Positions 53,333 to 62,592 of a stretch of 64,000 nucleotides of DNA are shown one piece after another. The stretch is from contig JAJBUQ010000019.1 in assembly GCA_020860245.1 (NCBI GenBank), positions 89,148-153,147 of the forward strand. Direction: 5' to 3'. Position numbers and translations under genes: made by a program. Each line of letters begins with the position of its first letter. Position 1 is the stretch's first letter. The DNA comes from Rikenellaceae bacterium. Its GTDB lineage: Bacteria; Bacteroidota; Bacteroidia; Bacteroidales; Rikenellaceae. The notes under the pieces were generated by a model, which was given only the letters and a program-made list of their open reading frames with translations, was not told where the DNA came from and searched no databases.

Positions 53333-54751
53333 ATGAAGGCTGCACTGTTCACTGAATGTGGTAAGAATTATGGCTACGGACACCTATACCGTTGTCTTGC
53401 CCTCGCAGATGCCTTCGTGCGAAGAGGTGTCGAGACGGAGTTTATCGTAAACGGAGAGGTTCCTGTAAACGTTGGTTCGCATCCTGTGATGATTAAAAAC
53501 TGGACGGAGGATAGAGTATTTGTGGAACAAAAATCCGATGAATGTGATTTTATCGTAATAGATTCCTATCGTGCAGAAATAAATATCTATGAAACAGCTT
53601 CACGTAATGCAGTATGTATATTCCTTGACGATTTTAATCGTCTCGTTTATCCTGAAGGGATCGTTGTGAACGGAGCCGTATCGTCCGAAATGATGGATTA
53701 CGCGGATAATCCCCTTATAAAATATCTTTTAGGTCCGAAGTATGCTATGCTCCGGAGCGAATTTGGAAACTTGGATCCAAAGAGTATAAAAGACAATATT
53801 AAAAATATTCTGGTCACGTTCGGAGGAACGGATGCCGCCGCACTTGGAAATGAAGTTGTAAGTAAGATTCGATATATCCTTCCTGATGCCGTTATACATC
53901 TGATATGCAATGGGAAGGAGCAATTTGTTCAGGATAATAAAACGATTATCTATCACAACCGGACTGCGAAAAACATGGTTGAGCTTATGACATTGTGCGA
54001 TATTGCCGTATCCGCTGCCGGACAGACCCTTAACGAGCTCGCTGTGTGCGGAGTTCCGTCTTTGGCGTTTAAAATTGCGGATAATCAGTCCGCTAACCTG
54101 AAAGGGTGGAGGGAAGCCGGATTTATCCGAGGGGAGACGACCCTTGCGACATTCGACAACGACTTAAATGCACTGCGTGATACGGAAGAGAGACGATTCC
54201 GATCGGTGTCCGGCCAAACAGTAATCGACGGCAGAGGGGGAGGGAGGATTGTTGCCTGTGCCTTAAAAATATTTGCTCATAAAAATTTGACTTTCAGGGA
54301 GGTGGGCAACCGTGATATTCAAGATCTATTTGAACTTGCCAACGACCCCGTGGTAAGGGACAATTCTTTTAATACCGATAAAATTCTTTTCGACGATCAT
54401 AAAAAATGGTTCGACCGAGTTATTGACAACGATTCCCATAAACTGTTTATTTTTGAAGTCGCAGGAGTCTTTGCCGGACAGATCCGGTTTGACAAACGTG
54501 ACAGTGAATTAGTTACGAGCATTAGTATTCAACATAATTTTCGCGGACTTGGATTGGGAGTTATTATGCTTACCTATGCTCTTGATAGGATTCGGAATAT
54601 AAATTTTATCGATAGAAGTATAACCGCTTATATTAAGGAGGGCAATGAAGCCTCTCTCTCCGTATTCTTAAACGCTGGATACAAGATATTATCGGTAGAA
54701 AACGGTATCATTAAGACCGGTTTCAATCCATATCGTGATAAAAACTGCTGA
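53333..54751 (+). CDS. pseG: PseG hydrolase fused to a PseH-like GNAT acetyltransferase
   Basis: The 472-residue protein has an N-terminal PseG part (residues ~1-320): GYGHLYRCLALADAF near residue 14, IDSYRAE near residue 78, FLDDFNR, LGPKYAMLRSEF, VTFGGTDAA near residue 162 and SAAGQTLNELAVCGVP near residue 223. This is the GT-B hydrolase that removes UDP. A C-terminal GNAT domain (residues ~320-465) follows: LTFREVGNRDIQDLFEL..., NSFNTDKI, SISIQHNFRGLGLG (acetyl-CoA loop) and NEASLSVFLNAGY. PseH normally makes the step just before PseG. PseB, PseC and PseI are not in the window. Its 3' end overlaps a convergent gene by 29 bp. Confidence 0.8.
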   Translation: MKAALFTECGKNYGYGHLYRCLALADAFVRRGVETEFIVNGEVPVNVGSHPVMIKNWTEDRVFVEQKSDECDFIVIDSYRAEINIYETASRNAVCIFLDDFNRLVYPEGIVVNGAVSSEMMDYADNPLIKYLLGPKYAMLRSEFGNLDPKSIKDNIKNILVTFGGTDAAALGNEVVSKIRYILPDAVIHLICNGKEQFVQDNKTIIYHNRTAKNMVELMTLCDIAVSAAGQTLNELAVCGVPSLAFKIADNQSANLKGWREAGFIRGETTLATFDNDLNALRDTEERRFRSVSGQTVIDGRGGGRIVACALKIFAHKNLTFREVGNRDIQDLFELANDPVVRDNSFNTDKILFDDHKKWFDRVIDNDSHKLFIFEVAGVFAGQIRFDKRDSELVTSISIQHNFRGLGLGVIMLTYALDRIRNINFIDRSITAYIKEGNEASLSVFLNAGYKILSVENGIIKTGFNPYRDKNC

Positions 54752-55505
54752 TGAGCTGTAACGAAGGCTTACTGTAATAATATTGCACGATACCTTCTAT
54801 TTTACCCGATCCCGAAGGCACGGGGAAGTCGGCAAAGTGTGCCTTATAGTGTGTGCGGACAGTTAGCGTGTCGAATCCCGCGACTGATTTTAGCAATCTC
54901 TCGGAATAGGTATATTCCGGTTCTTTATCGCACCACGCAAGTCCTTTGTGCTCGTCGATAAATTCGACACCGGTCAGAACAACGAGCGTGTTGTTCATCT
55001 CGGAGCCAATCTCGTTTATTTCTATCTCTGGTTTATCGAGGTCGAGAATTTCTACGGACGGCAGCAGATAACTATTGATCTCGTATTCCGGAATCTTCCC
55101 GCATTCGTTATTAGTATAGTCGTATGAGATTCCGAGTTGGGGAGAATTCCCGTAAGTGCCTATTACGAGACCTGCGCACTTAACCGTCGTCATACTTCCG
55201 CGTGCATACGTTTTGTAGTAATTATCCATATCCACACGTATCTCGATGGAGCCGCTTCCGTCGTTTATAATGATGGAATTCGCGAACGCGCCGGCCCAGT
55301 CGCTGCTGATGATCTGCCCCCTTATATTAATGTCGTCGGATATTCTTTCAGGCGTGGATTTCAGATAGGAAGCTACAAGGTGCTGTATGGATATGGTTTT
55401 ACCGCCGCCACTGCTGTCCGGTTCCAGATCATCAGGGGTAACCGGAGACTTGCATCCGTATAGACACGATGCAATTAAAAATATTTTAAAATATCTCGAC
55501 ATCAT
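54723..55505 (-). CDS. DUF5689 domain lipoprotein
   Basis: The 260-residue protein has a lipobox LYGC near residue 18 and then a DUF5689 domain: an OB-like core with NIRGQIISSDWAGAFANSII near residue 64, IINDGSGSIEIRVD, and AGLVIGTYGNSPQLGI near residue 111. It is a paralogue of the next gene upstream (same core with IDDGTGAIEIKAG and GLTIGLYDG). Such proteins commonly accompany TonB-dependent-receptor-like barrels in Bacteroidota. The role is unknown; the OB fold and lipidation suggest a surface ligand-binding partner. It overlaps its neighbour by 20 bp. Confidence 0.75.
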   Translation of the reverse strand: MMSRYFKIFLIASCLYGCKSPVTPDDLEPDSSGGGKTISIQHLVASYLKSTPERISDDINIRGQIISSDWAGAFANSIIINDGSGSIEIRVDMDNYYKTYARGSMTTVKCAGLVIGTYGNSPQLGISYDYTNNECGKIPEYEINSYLLPSVEILDLDKPEIEINEIGSEMNNTLVVLTGVEFIDEHKGLAWCDKEPEYTYSERLLKSVAGFDTLTVRTHYKAHFADFPVPSGSGKIEGIVQYYYSKPSLQLISSFYHDMD

Positions 55506-56283
55506 CCGTATCCCTGAATTTAATTCTGTATGTTCTGCCCCTCTTCATGATTATTCCTGTAATTGCCACGCTGCCCGAAGGGGTCGTATCGAGTGCAAAA
55601 TCCGCATATCCGCTGGTGTAAACATAAATAGAGTCGCCGACAATATCCCGTGCTTTGATGTCCTTCTCTTCCGGAAGCCCGTTGTATGTCTCGCGACTGG
55701 AATAAGCCCAGGTCTCTTCGCCTCCGCCGTCGAGTGTGAGCCCGCTTATTTTTATCAGACGGCCAATATCGTCGTCCGTCAGATCCGATATGGACAACTT
55801 CTCTGCCTGAGGTATGTCCATTTGTGAGTCCCTGAAAATATACCGATCCATAACAAGGTCGGAGTACATACATTCCGTCTCATAGCTGCTTCCGGATGCA
55901 GGATTCAGTCCAAGCTGGTACATACCGTCGTATAATCCGATAGTTAATCCTGTTACGGTTACCATCACTCTGCGTCCTACGGGGAATAAAGAATAAAGGT
56001 CGTATAATCCCGCCTTGATCTCGATCGCTCCGGTTCCGTCGTCTATGATGAAGGTACGATAAAAATTGCCCGACTTATCATTGGCTGTCACTGTACCCTC
56101 GATAGTGTAATCGCGTGAAAATGTTATGGGACCGCTGCCGTTGCTGTAAAAATATTTAAGGTAGCTTATAGTAGTGTTCGGTTCTCCAACTGCAATGAAG
56201 TCATCTTCTTCGTAGCCGGTATGACTATCGTAATCGCAACTGTAAAGAATTAAAATGAGTATTACGCAGATAAATTTTTTCAT
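55486..56283 (-). CDS. DUF5689 domain lipoprotein (paralogue)
   Basis: The 265-residue protein has a lipoprotein signal (LYSC near residue 16) and a DUF5689 domain: YTIEGTVTANDKSGNFYRT near residue 60, FIIDDGTGAIEIKAG, VTGLTIGLYDGMYQLGLN near residue 110, and a second part (ISDLTDDDIGRLIKISGL) near residue 165. It starts at the stop of the barrel gene (1-bp overlap) and overlaps the next paralogue by 20 bp. The three genes are tightly coupled, so the two lipoproteins probably work with the barrel. Confidence 0.78.
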   Translation of the reverse strand: MKKFICVILILILYSCDYDSHTGYEEDDFIAVGEPNTTISYLKYFYSNGSGPITFSRDYTIEGTVTANDKSGNFYRTFIIDDGTGAIEIKAGLYDLYSLFPVGRRVMVTVTGLTIGLYDGMYQLGLNPASGSSYETECMYSDLVMDRYIFRDSQMDIPQAEKLSISDLTDDDIGRLIKISGLTLDGGGEETWAYSSRETYNGLPEEKDIKARDIVGDSIYVYTSGYADFALDTTPSGSVAITGIIMKRGRTYRIKFRDTDDVEIF

Positions 56284-58676
56284 CAGAAACCGTAACTTAA
56301 TGTTATGTTAAAATTTATTCCGTAGGCATATAAATATCTGGAAGGGAACGGATAATAGAGATTGTTTGAACCGTTCGAGGTCCGGTAGAGCCTCATCTGT
56401 TCGTATCCGGTATAACGGATATCCTTCCTGTTTAAAATATTATTCGCGACACCCCACAGCCCAATATAACTTCCGTTCTTCAGACGGAAATTTTTGCTGA
56501 GAGTAACATTTACCGTAAATGCATCATCTAACTTCTCTTGTTCCAGAAGCTCTGCGAGAATCTCTTGGGATGCCGCCACGTCGGTTATCCGTGTCATTCT
56601 CCGCACGGGATTTACCGACACATAATTATCGCCTACGTAGTTTAGCGACACCCCGAGCCGCCACCACTGAGGGAAGGTATACCGTGCCTCGACGGACATT
56701 ACCGACTGCGGACCGTTACCCAAGCGGTATCCGCTGAGCATGCTCGTTCCGTTGCGCAGCAAGGTTACGCCGGAGTTGTAGTCCGATATCTCGACCGCAG
56801 CATCGGAGTTATATTTTGCGATATTCACTGCCGCATACATGGCTAACGATAACCGTGGAGTAGGATTGTACTCTGCTGTCAGTTCCACGCCCGAATAAAC
56901 TTTATCGATATTCGTGACCGAGAGAGTTACATACTGCCCCAAAGGATCGTCATAATAATTGAATATATTGTTGCCGTTCTTATGGCGCGTATAGTATCCG
57001 GTAACTTCCACCGCCAGAATAGGGGAGATGTACCTGTACGTGAGTTCAACGGAGTGGATCTTTATTCCGGAAGTGCTTTGGTCGATCGTATGGTTCCGGT
57101 AACGTGGTTCGTAGAAAATCTCCGTGTAGAACGGAGCCTTCTCCGCGAGCCACGCCGACGCTTCGAGGTAATGCCTTAGCGACAGAGTGTAGCCTGCGGA
57201 GATCCGGAGATCGTATTCATTGAATTTTTTCTTTACCGACCTGCCGAATGATCCGTTATCCGGAAAATTTTCTTTTTCATAATTCCCCTTGCGCTGATAC
57301 GACGTGCGTCCGACTGTTAAAGCGCCGTTTAACTTCCACTGCCGGAAGGAGTATAGGGCGCCGATATTGACGTTAGCGTTGTCTGTATAGATATTATAGT
57401 TGTAACCGAATTTCTCTCCTTCGCGAATTTGTCTGCCCGGATTGCGGATATCGTTCTCTGCCTTATCGCCGTAGTATTCGTCATATAATATAAACTGATC
57501 TATGTCCAGCCAGTAATCTCCGCCGAGAAGATCGTCGAGGCATGCGAAATTCGTCAGTTTGCCAGTGAATATTTCAATTTCCGCTCTGAATGAGAATACT
57601 TCGGATGAGTGTATCGTAAGATTTGCGGAAACGGTGTTGTTTAAGAATTGTTTAACCGACTCCGCCATGATATAATGCGCTCTCCTTGCTCCGTCGTTAC
57701 CGATCGAACCGTACAAATTAGTCTCGTACATTCGCTTCCAGTTTATCTGCTTAACGGAAGGATCGTTATCGCGCCATGCCTGATGCAATTGGTCTGAAAT
57801 TAACGAATTTGAATAAAAATCAGGTAAATAGCGGTAATAATCCGGATATGGAGACATTGCGTCGTACCATGTAGGAGATACATATCCCTCCTCCCCGAAA
57901 AACGATTTGACAGATATATCCAGGGTGTGGCGAGGAGTTATTCTGAACGAATAGTCCAGACCGGCAAAATTCTGTGCGTAGTTCCTTCTCCTTGCATTGC
58001 GGACTTTGCCGTTCTGCTCACCGTATAATGGATTATAGTAATTATCGTCGGCGAGATCGTATACCTCCTGTGTTACCGCCGTTCGGACATCCCGCCTTCC
58101 ATAATGACCGCTATATGTAATTTCTATATTGTGTCTGCCGAAATTTTTTCCGAAAATAAACGCTCCGGAGTTTAATTCAGAGCGCAGTCCTTCGACGTAT
58201 CCGTTTCCGCCCCAACGTCTGTCCGCCGCGAATCCAAGATTAGTGTTATTCCCTAAGGTATAATTACCGGTATAGCTGAACCGATTAGAGTAACTGAGGT
58301 TGGATAGAGCCGTTGAAAATCTCGTACCATTCCGATTATGTATGTTATTCGGATATTGGAACAAGTTCCAGAAGGTACTTCCGTCCGAAGGGTCCGTGAA
58401 ATAATACTTCCGGTAATGCGCATTCGCAAACCTGTAATCGTATCCCCTTCTTCTATATCCGAATGCGGAAAAATTAATCTCCGGATTCACGGAATACGTG
58501 GTGAAATTATAATCAGATTGATCGAATAGAACAACGAAATCCGCCTCTGTGGTCTCTTCCGAACCGAAATAATTCTCTATATTCAGCGTCTCGGTAGAGC
58601 GTTCGTCTGGATATGCCGCGTCGAATAATACTACGCAGGTCAATAGATATAGGAATATTATTAACCTGCACCTCAT
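56283..58676 (-). CDS. TonB-dependent-receptor-like outer-membrane barrel with a reduced N-terminus
   Basis: The 797-residue protein has a signal peptide (about residues 1-20) and then long amphipathic-strand sequence with Tyr/Arg-rich repeats, ending in the classical receptor tail (...NFNITLSYGF, terminal Phe). Residues ~65-110 (NFSAFGYRRRGYDYRFANAHY) look like a degenerate plug. The usual CarboxypepD_reg domain, TonB box and full plug domain are absent, and about 100-200 residues are missing compared with typical members. It may be a TonB-independent, receptor-derived barrel. Operon: flippase upstream with a 2-bp gap, two DUF5689 genes downstream. Confidence 0.75.
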   Translation of the reverse strand: MRCRLIIFLYLLTCVVLFDAAYPDERSTETLNIENYFGSEETTEADFVVLFDQSDYNFTTYSVNPEINFSAFGYRRRGYDYRFANAHYRKYYFTDPSDGSTFWNLFQYPNNIHNRNGTRFSTALSNLSYSNRFSYTGNYTLGNNTNLGFAADRRWGGNGYVEGLRSELNSGAFIFGKNFGRHNIEITYSGHYGRRDVRTAVTQEVYDLADDNYYNPLYGEQNGKVRNARRRNYAQNFAGLDYSFRITPRHTLDISVKSFFGEEGYVSPTWYDAMSPYPDYYRYLPDFYSNSLISDQLHQAWRDNDPSVKQINWKRMYETNLYGSIGNDGARRAHYIMAESVKQFLNNTVSANLTIHSSEVFSFRAEIEIFTGKLTNFACLDDLLGGDYWLDIDQFILYDEYYGDKAENDIRNPGRQIREGEKFGYNYNIYTDNANVNIGALYSFRQWKLNGALTVGRTSYQRKGNYEKENFPDNGSFGRSVKKKFNEYDLRISAGYTLSLRHYLEASAWLAEKAPFYTEIFYEPRYRNHTIDQSTSGIKIHSVELTYRYISPILAVEVTGYYTRHKNGNNIFNYYDDPLGQYVTLSVTNIDKVYSGVELTAEYNPTPRLSLAMYAAVNIAKYNSDAAVEISDYNSGVTLLRNGTSMLSGYRLGNGPQSVMSVEARYTFPQWWRLGVSLNYVGDNYVSVNPVRRMTRITDVAASQEILAELLEQEKLDDAFTVNVTLSKNFRLKNGSYIGLWGVANNILNRKDIRYTGYEQMRLYRTSNGSNNLYYPFPSRYLYAYGINFNITLSYGF

Positions 58677-58678
58677 CT

Positions 58679-60118
58679 TTACTCTTTTTTCTTCAAAATT
58701 GTGGAGACTATCTCGTCCTGCACAGGCGACCCCATATATTTATTGGCGAAAAAGTAAAATCCTATTCCCAGCAGAGCTTGTGTCGTAAGAAGGCGGAACG
58801 GGTTGTCCATGAGTATTTTAAAAGGATAGAGAAGTACAACCATTATTACTGAAATTACAGCATACTGCGCAATGTCCGCTAACTGCTCCTTCACGTTATA
58901 ATCGGTTATCTTTGCAGTGCTCTTCATGTAAATGTAGTACATTATCAGTTTGGATACGGCATCTCCCGCCACCGCTGCAAGGATCCCGAACCGTACCGCG
59001 ACCACTAAGAACAGAAGCATCACAACCAGGCTTGTCATCTCCAGTTTTACTATTTCTTCGCTACGTCCGCTGAGTTTGATAAGATTGCCGTTCATGGAAC
59101 TCATAACAAACAAGACACCGCTGATACATAACAGCTGCATTAACGGTACTGCCGGAAGCCATTTGAATCCTATCGTAAGCTCAATAAGAGGTTTGGCCAC
59201 CAGTCCGAGTCCGAGCATTACAGGGAATGCGAAGTAGGCCACTGTGGACATGGTTTTTCTCGTCGCACGTTTAAGCCTCTCGTTATCGTCCTGAAGGTTC
59301 GAGAGCATGGAGTAAGTCGAAGATCCGAAGGCATTGAACAATGACATCGCTGCCATGTTCTTCATTTTGTTGGCTTGAACGTAATGACCGACGCTCCGCA
59401 TGGGGAAGTAGCCTCCGAGAATGAATGAATAAAAATAAGATGATATGGTATTTATCAGGCTGCCTGCAAGAAGTTTGGAAGAGTATCCGAATAAATTTGT
59501 GAAGGCTTGTTTGTTGAATTTAAAAGTAGGGTGCCAGCTGCACATCGACCATAATAGTATAGTCCGCAGGGAAGCCATTATTATCTGCTGCGTGACCAGA
59601 GACCACACCCCGTATCCGTTCATTGCCATATATATCGATATTCCTGCCGATATAACAAGCGAAATAATGTTGATTATAGTGATCTTGCGGAAGTCCATAC
59701 GCTTAATCAGCATGGTCGTATGGATGATTCCCAAAGAATATATTATTATTACAGAGAACAAAACCCTCGCGATTCTGGTAATTTCAGGGTTGTCCAAAAA
59801 TTTTGCTATTAACGGTGCACCCAGAAAAAGGATTCCGTAGAGCACGATACTCACACCAAGATTGAATAGAAATACAGTGTTGTAATCTTTGTCGTCAGCG
59901 TCATTTTTACGTATGAGTGCGATTGAGAACCCGCTCTCCAACAGTATGTTGGATATTGCTGTGAAGATTGCGAGCGATCCGACAAGACCGAAGTCCGTTA
60001 CCGCAAGGAGTCTTGCGGTGATTATGCCTGTTATCAAATATATTATCTGCTGCCCAGCCTTTTCAGTTACACTCCACAGCAGAGCTATCTTTGTTTTTTT
60101 CTTTAGGTCGTGCGACAT
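58679..60118 (-). CDS. Wzx-type polysaccharide flippase (MOP superfamily)
   Basis: The 479-residue protein has about 12-14 hydrophobic helices; the N-terminus is WSVTEKAGQQIIYLITGIITARLL, the hallmark of the WzxC-like flippases, with VGSLAIFTAISNILLESGFSIAL next. It moves undecaprenyl-linked glycan units across the inner membrane. The first gene of a minus-strand operon with a receptor-like barrel and two DUF5689 lipoproteins. The pseudaminic-acid genes converge from the other side, so a shared surface-glycan system is possible. Confidence 0.85.
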   Translation of the reverse strand: MSHDLKKKTKIALLWSVTEKAGQQIIYLITGIITARLLAVTDFGLVGSLAIFTAISNILLESGFSIALIRKNDADDKDYNTVFLFNLGVSIVLYGILFLGAPLIAKFLDNPEITRIARVLFSVIIIYSLGIIHTTMLIKRMDFRKITIINIISLVISAGISIYMAMNGYGVWSLVTQQIIMASLRTILLWSMCSWHPTFKFNKQAFTNLFGYSSKLLAGSLINTISSYFYSFILGGYFPMRSVGHYVQANKMKNMAAMSLFNAFGSSTYSMLSNLQDDNERLKRATRKTMSTVAYFAFPVMLGLGLVAKPLIELTIGFKWLPAVPLMQLLCISGVLFVMSSMNGNLIKLSGRSEEIVKLEMTSLVVMLLFLVVAVRFGILAAVAGDAVSKLIMYYIYMKSTAKITDYNVKEQLADIAQYAVISVIMVVLLYPFKILMDNPFRLLTTQALLGIGFYFFANKYMGSPVQDEIVSTILKKKE

Positions 60119-60211
60119 TTGTATAATCTTGATTTACCGATGTAATAATAATCGACAAAAATATACAAAAAATCGTCTTTTATTCCAAATTTTATAAAAA
60201 TTACCGCACCG

Positions 60212-60889
60212 TTATTGGTCGAACTTATATCCTACGCCCTTGATAGTCACGATGTATTCTTCTCCGATCTTCTCGCGCAACTTCCGGATATGTACGTCGA
60301 TAGTACGATCTCCGACAATCACGTTGCTCCCCCAAACGTTTGAGAATATTTCTTCTCGAGAGAAGACCTTCTGAGGTTTAGAGTAGAGCAATGCGAGAAG
60401 TTCGAATTCCTTCCTCGGAAGATTTATCTCCTGTCCGTCTTTCATGACGTGATACCTCTCCCTGTCGATCACGATTTTTCCTGGTTCCTCCTCGTCAGCG
60501 GATAAGCAATTGTCTCCGTATGCTCTCTTGAGGAGTGCCTTAATTCTGCTGGTCAGAACTTTAATCCTTATAGGTTTGGAAATATAATCGTCTGCGCCTG
60601 CCTCGAATCCGGCGATTTGAGAATAGTCTTCATTCCTTGCCGAGAGGAATGCGATTGCGGTTTTCTCGAGTTTTTTGTGCATCCGCATCTCCTGACAGGT
60701 CTCGATGCCGTCCATCTCAGGCATCATTACATCGAGGAGGATAAGGTGGGGGTCGGTCTCCAGCGCTTTGTCCAACGCTTCTTTGCCGTTGGACGCAGTA
60801 TAGACTGTAAATTCTTCTTTTTTAAGATTGTAGCTCACGAATTCGAGAATATCCACTTCATCGTCGACGATCAGTATTTTATAATCCAT
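60212..60889 (-). CDS. OmpR/PhoB family response regulator (RprY-like)
   Basis: The 225-residue protein has a receiver domain (VDDEVDI near residue 8, phosphorylatable Asp in LLDVMMPEMDG near residue 52-56, LSARNED, and Lys in YISKPIRIKVL near residue 104), then a winged-helix with ALLYSKPQKVFSREEIFSNVWG and RTIDVHIRKLREKIG, ending IKGVGYKF. It is OmpR-type DNA-binding. Its probable kinase partner is not adjacent but begins at 63192 on the other strand, past ompA and an acetyltransferase gene. Confidence 0.92.
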   Translation of the reverse strand: MDYKILIVDDEVDILEFVSYNLKKEEFTVYTASNGKEALDKALETDPHLILLDVMMPEMDGIETCQEMRMHKKLEKTAIAFLSARNEDYSQIAGFEAGADDYISKPIRIKVLTSRIKALLKRAYGDNCLSADEEEPGKIVIDRERYHVMKDGQEINLPRKEFELLALLYSKPQKVFSREEIFSNVWGSNVIVGDRTIDVHIRKLREKIGEEYIVTIKGVGYKFDQ

Positions 60890-60975
60890 CTGTTAAATAA
60901 TTATTATCGCAAGTTAAACAATTTAATGTTAATTTATTGTTACCGTAAGATTTTCATTATGTGAATAAACAAAAA

Positions 60976-60993
60976 AGCAGCCCGGAGGCTGCT
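60976..60993 (-). terminator. Terminator of ompA
   Basis: AGCAGCC / GGCTGCT with a 4-nt loop; on the minus strand it is followed by TTTTTTG, 24 bp after the ompA stop. Confidence 0.8.
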
Positions 60994-61017
60994 CTTTAAT
61001 TTATATTATGTTTTGGT

Positions 61018-62217
61018 TTATAAATCCATTACGATCGCTACACGGTCGAGATACATATCATTGAACGGTACTTCGTTCCATTCTCTTTCTACAACCTGAA
61101 GCTGGCTTGAGCTAACTCCGAACTCGTTTACGAGAATATCATAAACCGCTTTAGAACGTCTTAGCGAGAGAGCCTGGTTGTATTCAGGAGTACCCGTCTG
61201 ACGGTCAGCGTATCCTGTTACTTTGAACTTAGCGTTAGAGCTCTTAATAACTTCAGCAACGTATTTAAGATTGACTTTTTCTTTTCTCGATACAGTCGAA
61301 GAGTTGATGTTGAAGAAGATTGCCAATGGAGAAACTACGTGTTTTTCACTTGATTGTACGTTGTTGCCCTGATTAGCGCGAAGTCTTTCAAGTTCCGCTC
61401 TCGATCTTTCTGCAGCATTCCTTGCATTTGCGAGTTCCCGTTCGAGGCTTCCGATTTTGCTTTCATAAGCGTTGGCACTTGCTCTTACCGCACGGTCTAC
61501 GTCAGCTTCGCTAAGACCTTTGTCGAATCCGCGCTTCTTGAATTTGTAAGTAAATCCGAGAGTTACAGTTGACAAACCGTCAAGACGTCCGCTCGTTACA
61601 CCGTCGAGGTCGTCACTCGCTATCATGTGTTTCATTTCGATGTTGAAATCGACAGCATCCGAGAGACGGAATTTGTGGATTAAACCGAACGTTGCAGAGA
61701 TCTCGTTGCGTTTACGATCGTGTTCGTCTTTGAACGCATGTACTATACCGAGACCCATATAAGGAATAAGTTCGTACACACGCTTCTCTTTATAACCGCC
61801 TATCGCAGCAGAAAGATTTAAAAGGAAGTCGCCGTGTACATTAACCACATTGAACCTCTCCTGGTAGAGTCCTTTGGAATCCGCGTCGCCGTATTGGTAA
61901 GGACTGTTTCCGTATCCGAATCCTCTTACGGTAAGACCGCCTCCCTGTACGCGCATCCCTATCGCAGGAGTGAACCATTTACCGAACGAGAGCTCGTATG
62001 CTAACGTGATCCTGTCACCGAAATCGCCGTACTGATCGCTGTTACCCGAGTAAACCTGTGCACCTACCCCGGCAGAAATAAACCAGTTATCCCAAAATCC
62101 GTTGGTAAGCATGCCGTGTTTGGTATCCCTTACTTGCGCACTTGCCGTCAAAGAGCCAGCAACTAAAACAAATAACAGTAAAAACTGTCTGAATCCAAAT
62201 TTGTTCATTTTTTTCAT
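61018..62217 (-). CDS. ompA: OmpA family outer-membrane protein
   Basis: The 399-residue protein has a signal peptide (about residues 1-27), an eight-strand-type barrel region (residues ~28-230), a helical linker (YESKIGSLERELANARNAAERSRAELERLR near 255-280) that may form a coiled coil, and the peptidoglycan-binding OmpA C-domain (VTGYADRQTGTPEYNQALSLRR near residue 338, with the Asp and Arg that contact DAP). It tethers the outer membrane to peptidoglycan and is probably abundant. It is monocistronic with a terminator. Confidence 0.88.
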   Translation of the reverse strand: MKKMNKFGFRQFLLLFVLVAGSLTASAQVRDTKHGMLTNGFWDNWFISAGVGAQVYSGNSDQYGDFGDRITLAYELSFGKWFTPAIGMRVQGGGLTVRGFGYGNSPYQYGDADSKGLYQERFNVVNVHGDFLLNLSAAIGGYKEKRVYELIPYMGLGIVHAFKDEHDRKRNEISATFGLIHKFRLSDAVDFNIEMKHMIASDDLDGVTSGRLDGLSTVTLGFTYKFKKRGFDKGLSEADVDRAVRASANAYESKIGSLERELANARNAAERSRAELERLRANQGNNVQSSEKHVVSPLAIFFNINSSTVSRKEKVNLKYVAEVIKSSNAKFKVTGYADRQTGTPEYNQALSLRRSKAVYDILVNEFGVSSSQLQVVEREWNEVPFNDMYLDRVAIVMDL

Positions 62218-62592
62218 AAGATATAGATTTTGTTTTTAATAGTTTCGTACCATTCGAACGCCTCCCGGAGTTCTTGTGTCCCATTATTACATAGTTAATT
62301 ATATATGTTTTTACAGTCAATTTCAGTGCCGAATTCCGTGGGGTAAAGTATCATAAATTTTTTCGTTCGTCCGTAATGTAAACGGTCGTATTTGTAATGT
62401 AAACGGTCGTATTTGTCTCGGTTTTTGGGTTCGGAATTTTAAATAATTATTTTTTCTTTTGATAACGATTCAAATTTATTGCCAAAAATGTATTTTTACG
62501 GATATTTTATTGTTTTTGACTCGAAACGGAAAATTTATCCGTAAAACATAATACCTAACGCAATAATTAAACCTTTTTTTAATTGGGACACT
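62218..62592. other. Divergent intergenic region of ompA and the acetyltransferase gene
   Basis: It has 375 bp, AT-rich, and contains the 21-bp tandem repeat at 62374-62415. No TAnnTTTG box fits ompA well; TTGACT near 62310 on the minus strand is a weak sigma-70-like hint only. Confidence 0.45.
62374..62415. repeat. 21-bp exact tandem duplication
   Basis: TAATGTAAACGGTCGTATTTG occurs twice head to tail (62374-62394, 62395-62415) without a mismatch. It lies 157-198 bp upstream of ompA and about 178 bp upstream of the acetyltransferase gene, so it could be a duplicated regulator site. Confidence 0.85.

Noticed and set aside
62374..62415. CRISPR array
   Set aside because: Only two abutting 21-bp copies with no spacers, and no cas genes in the window.
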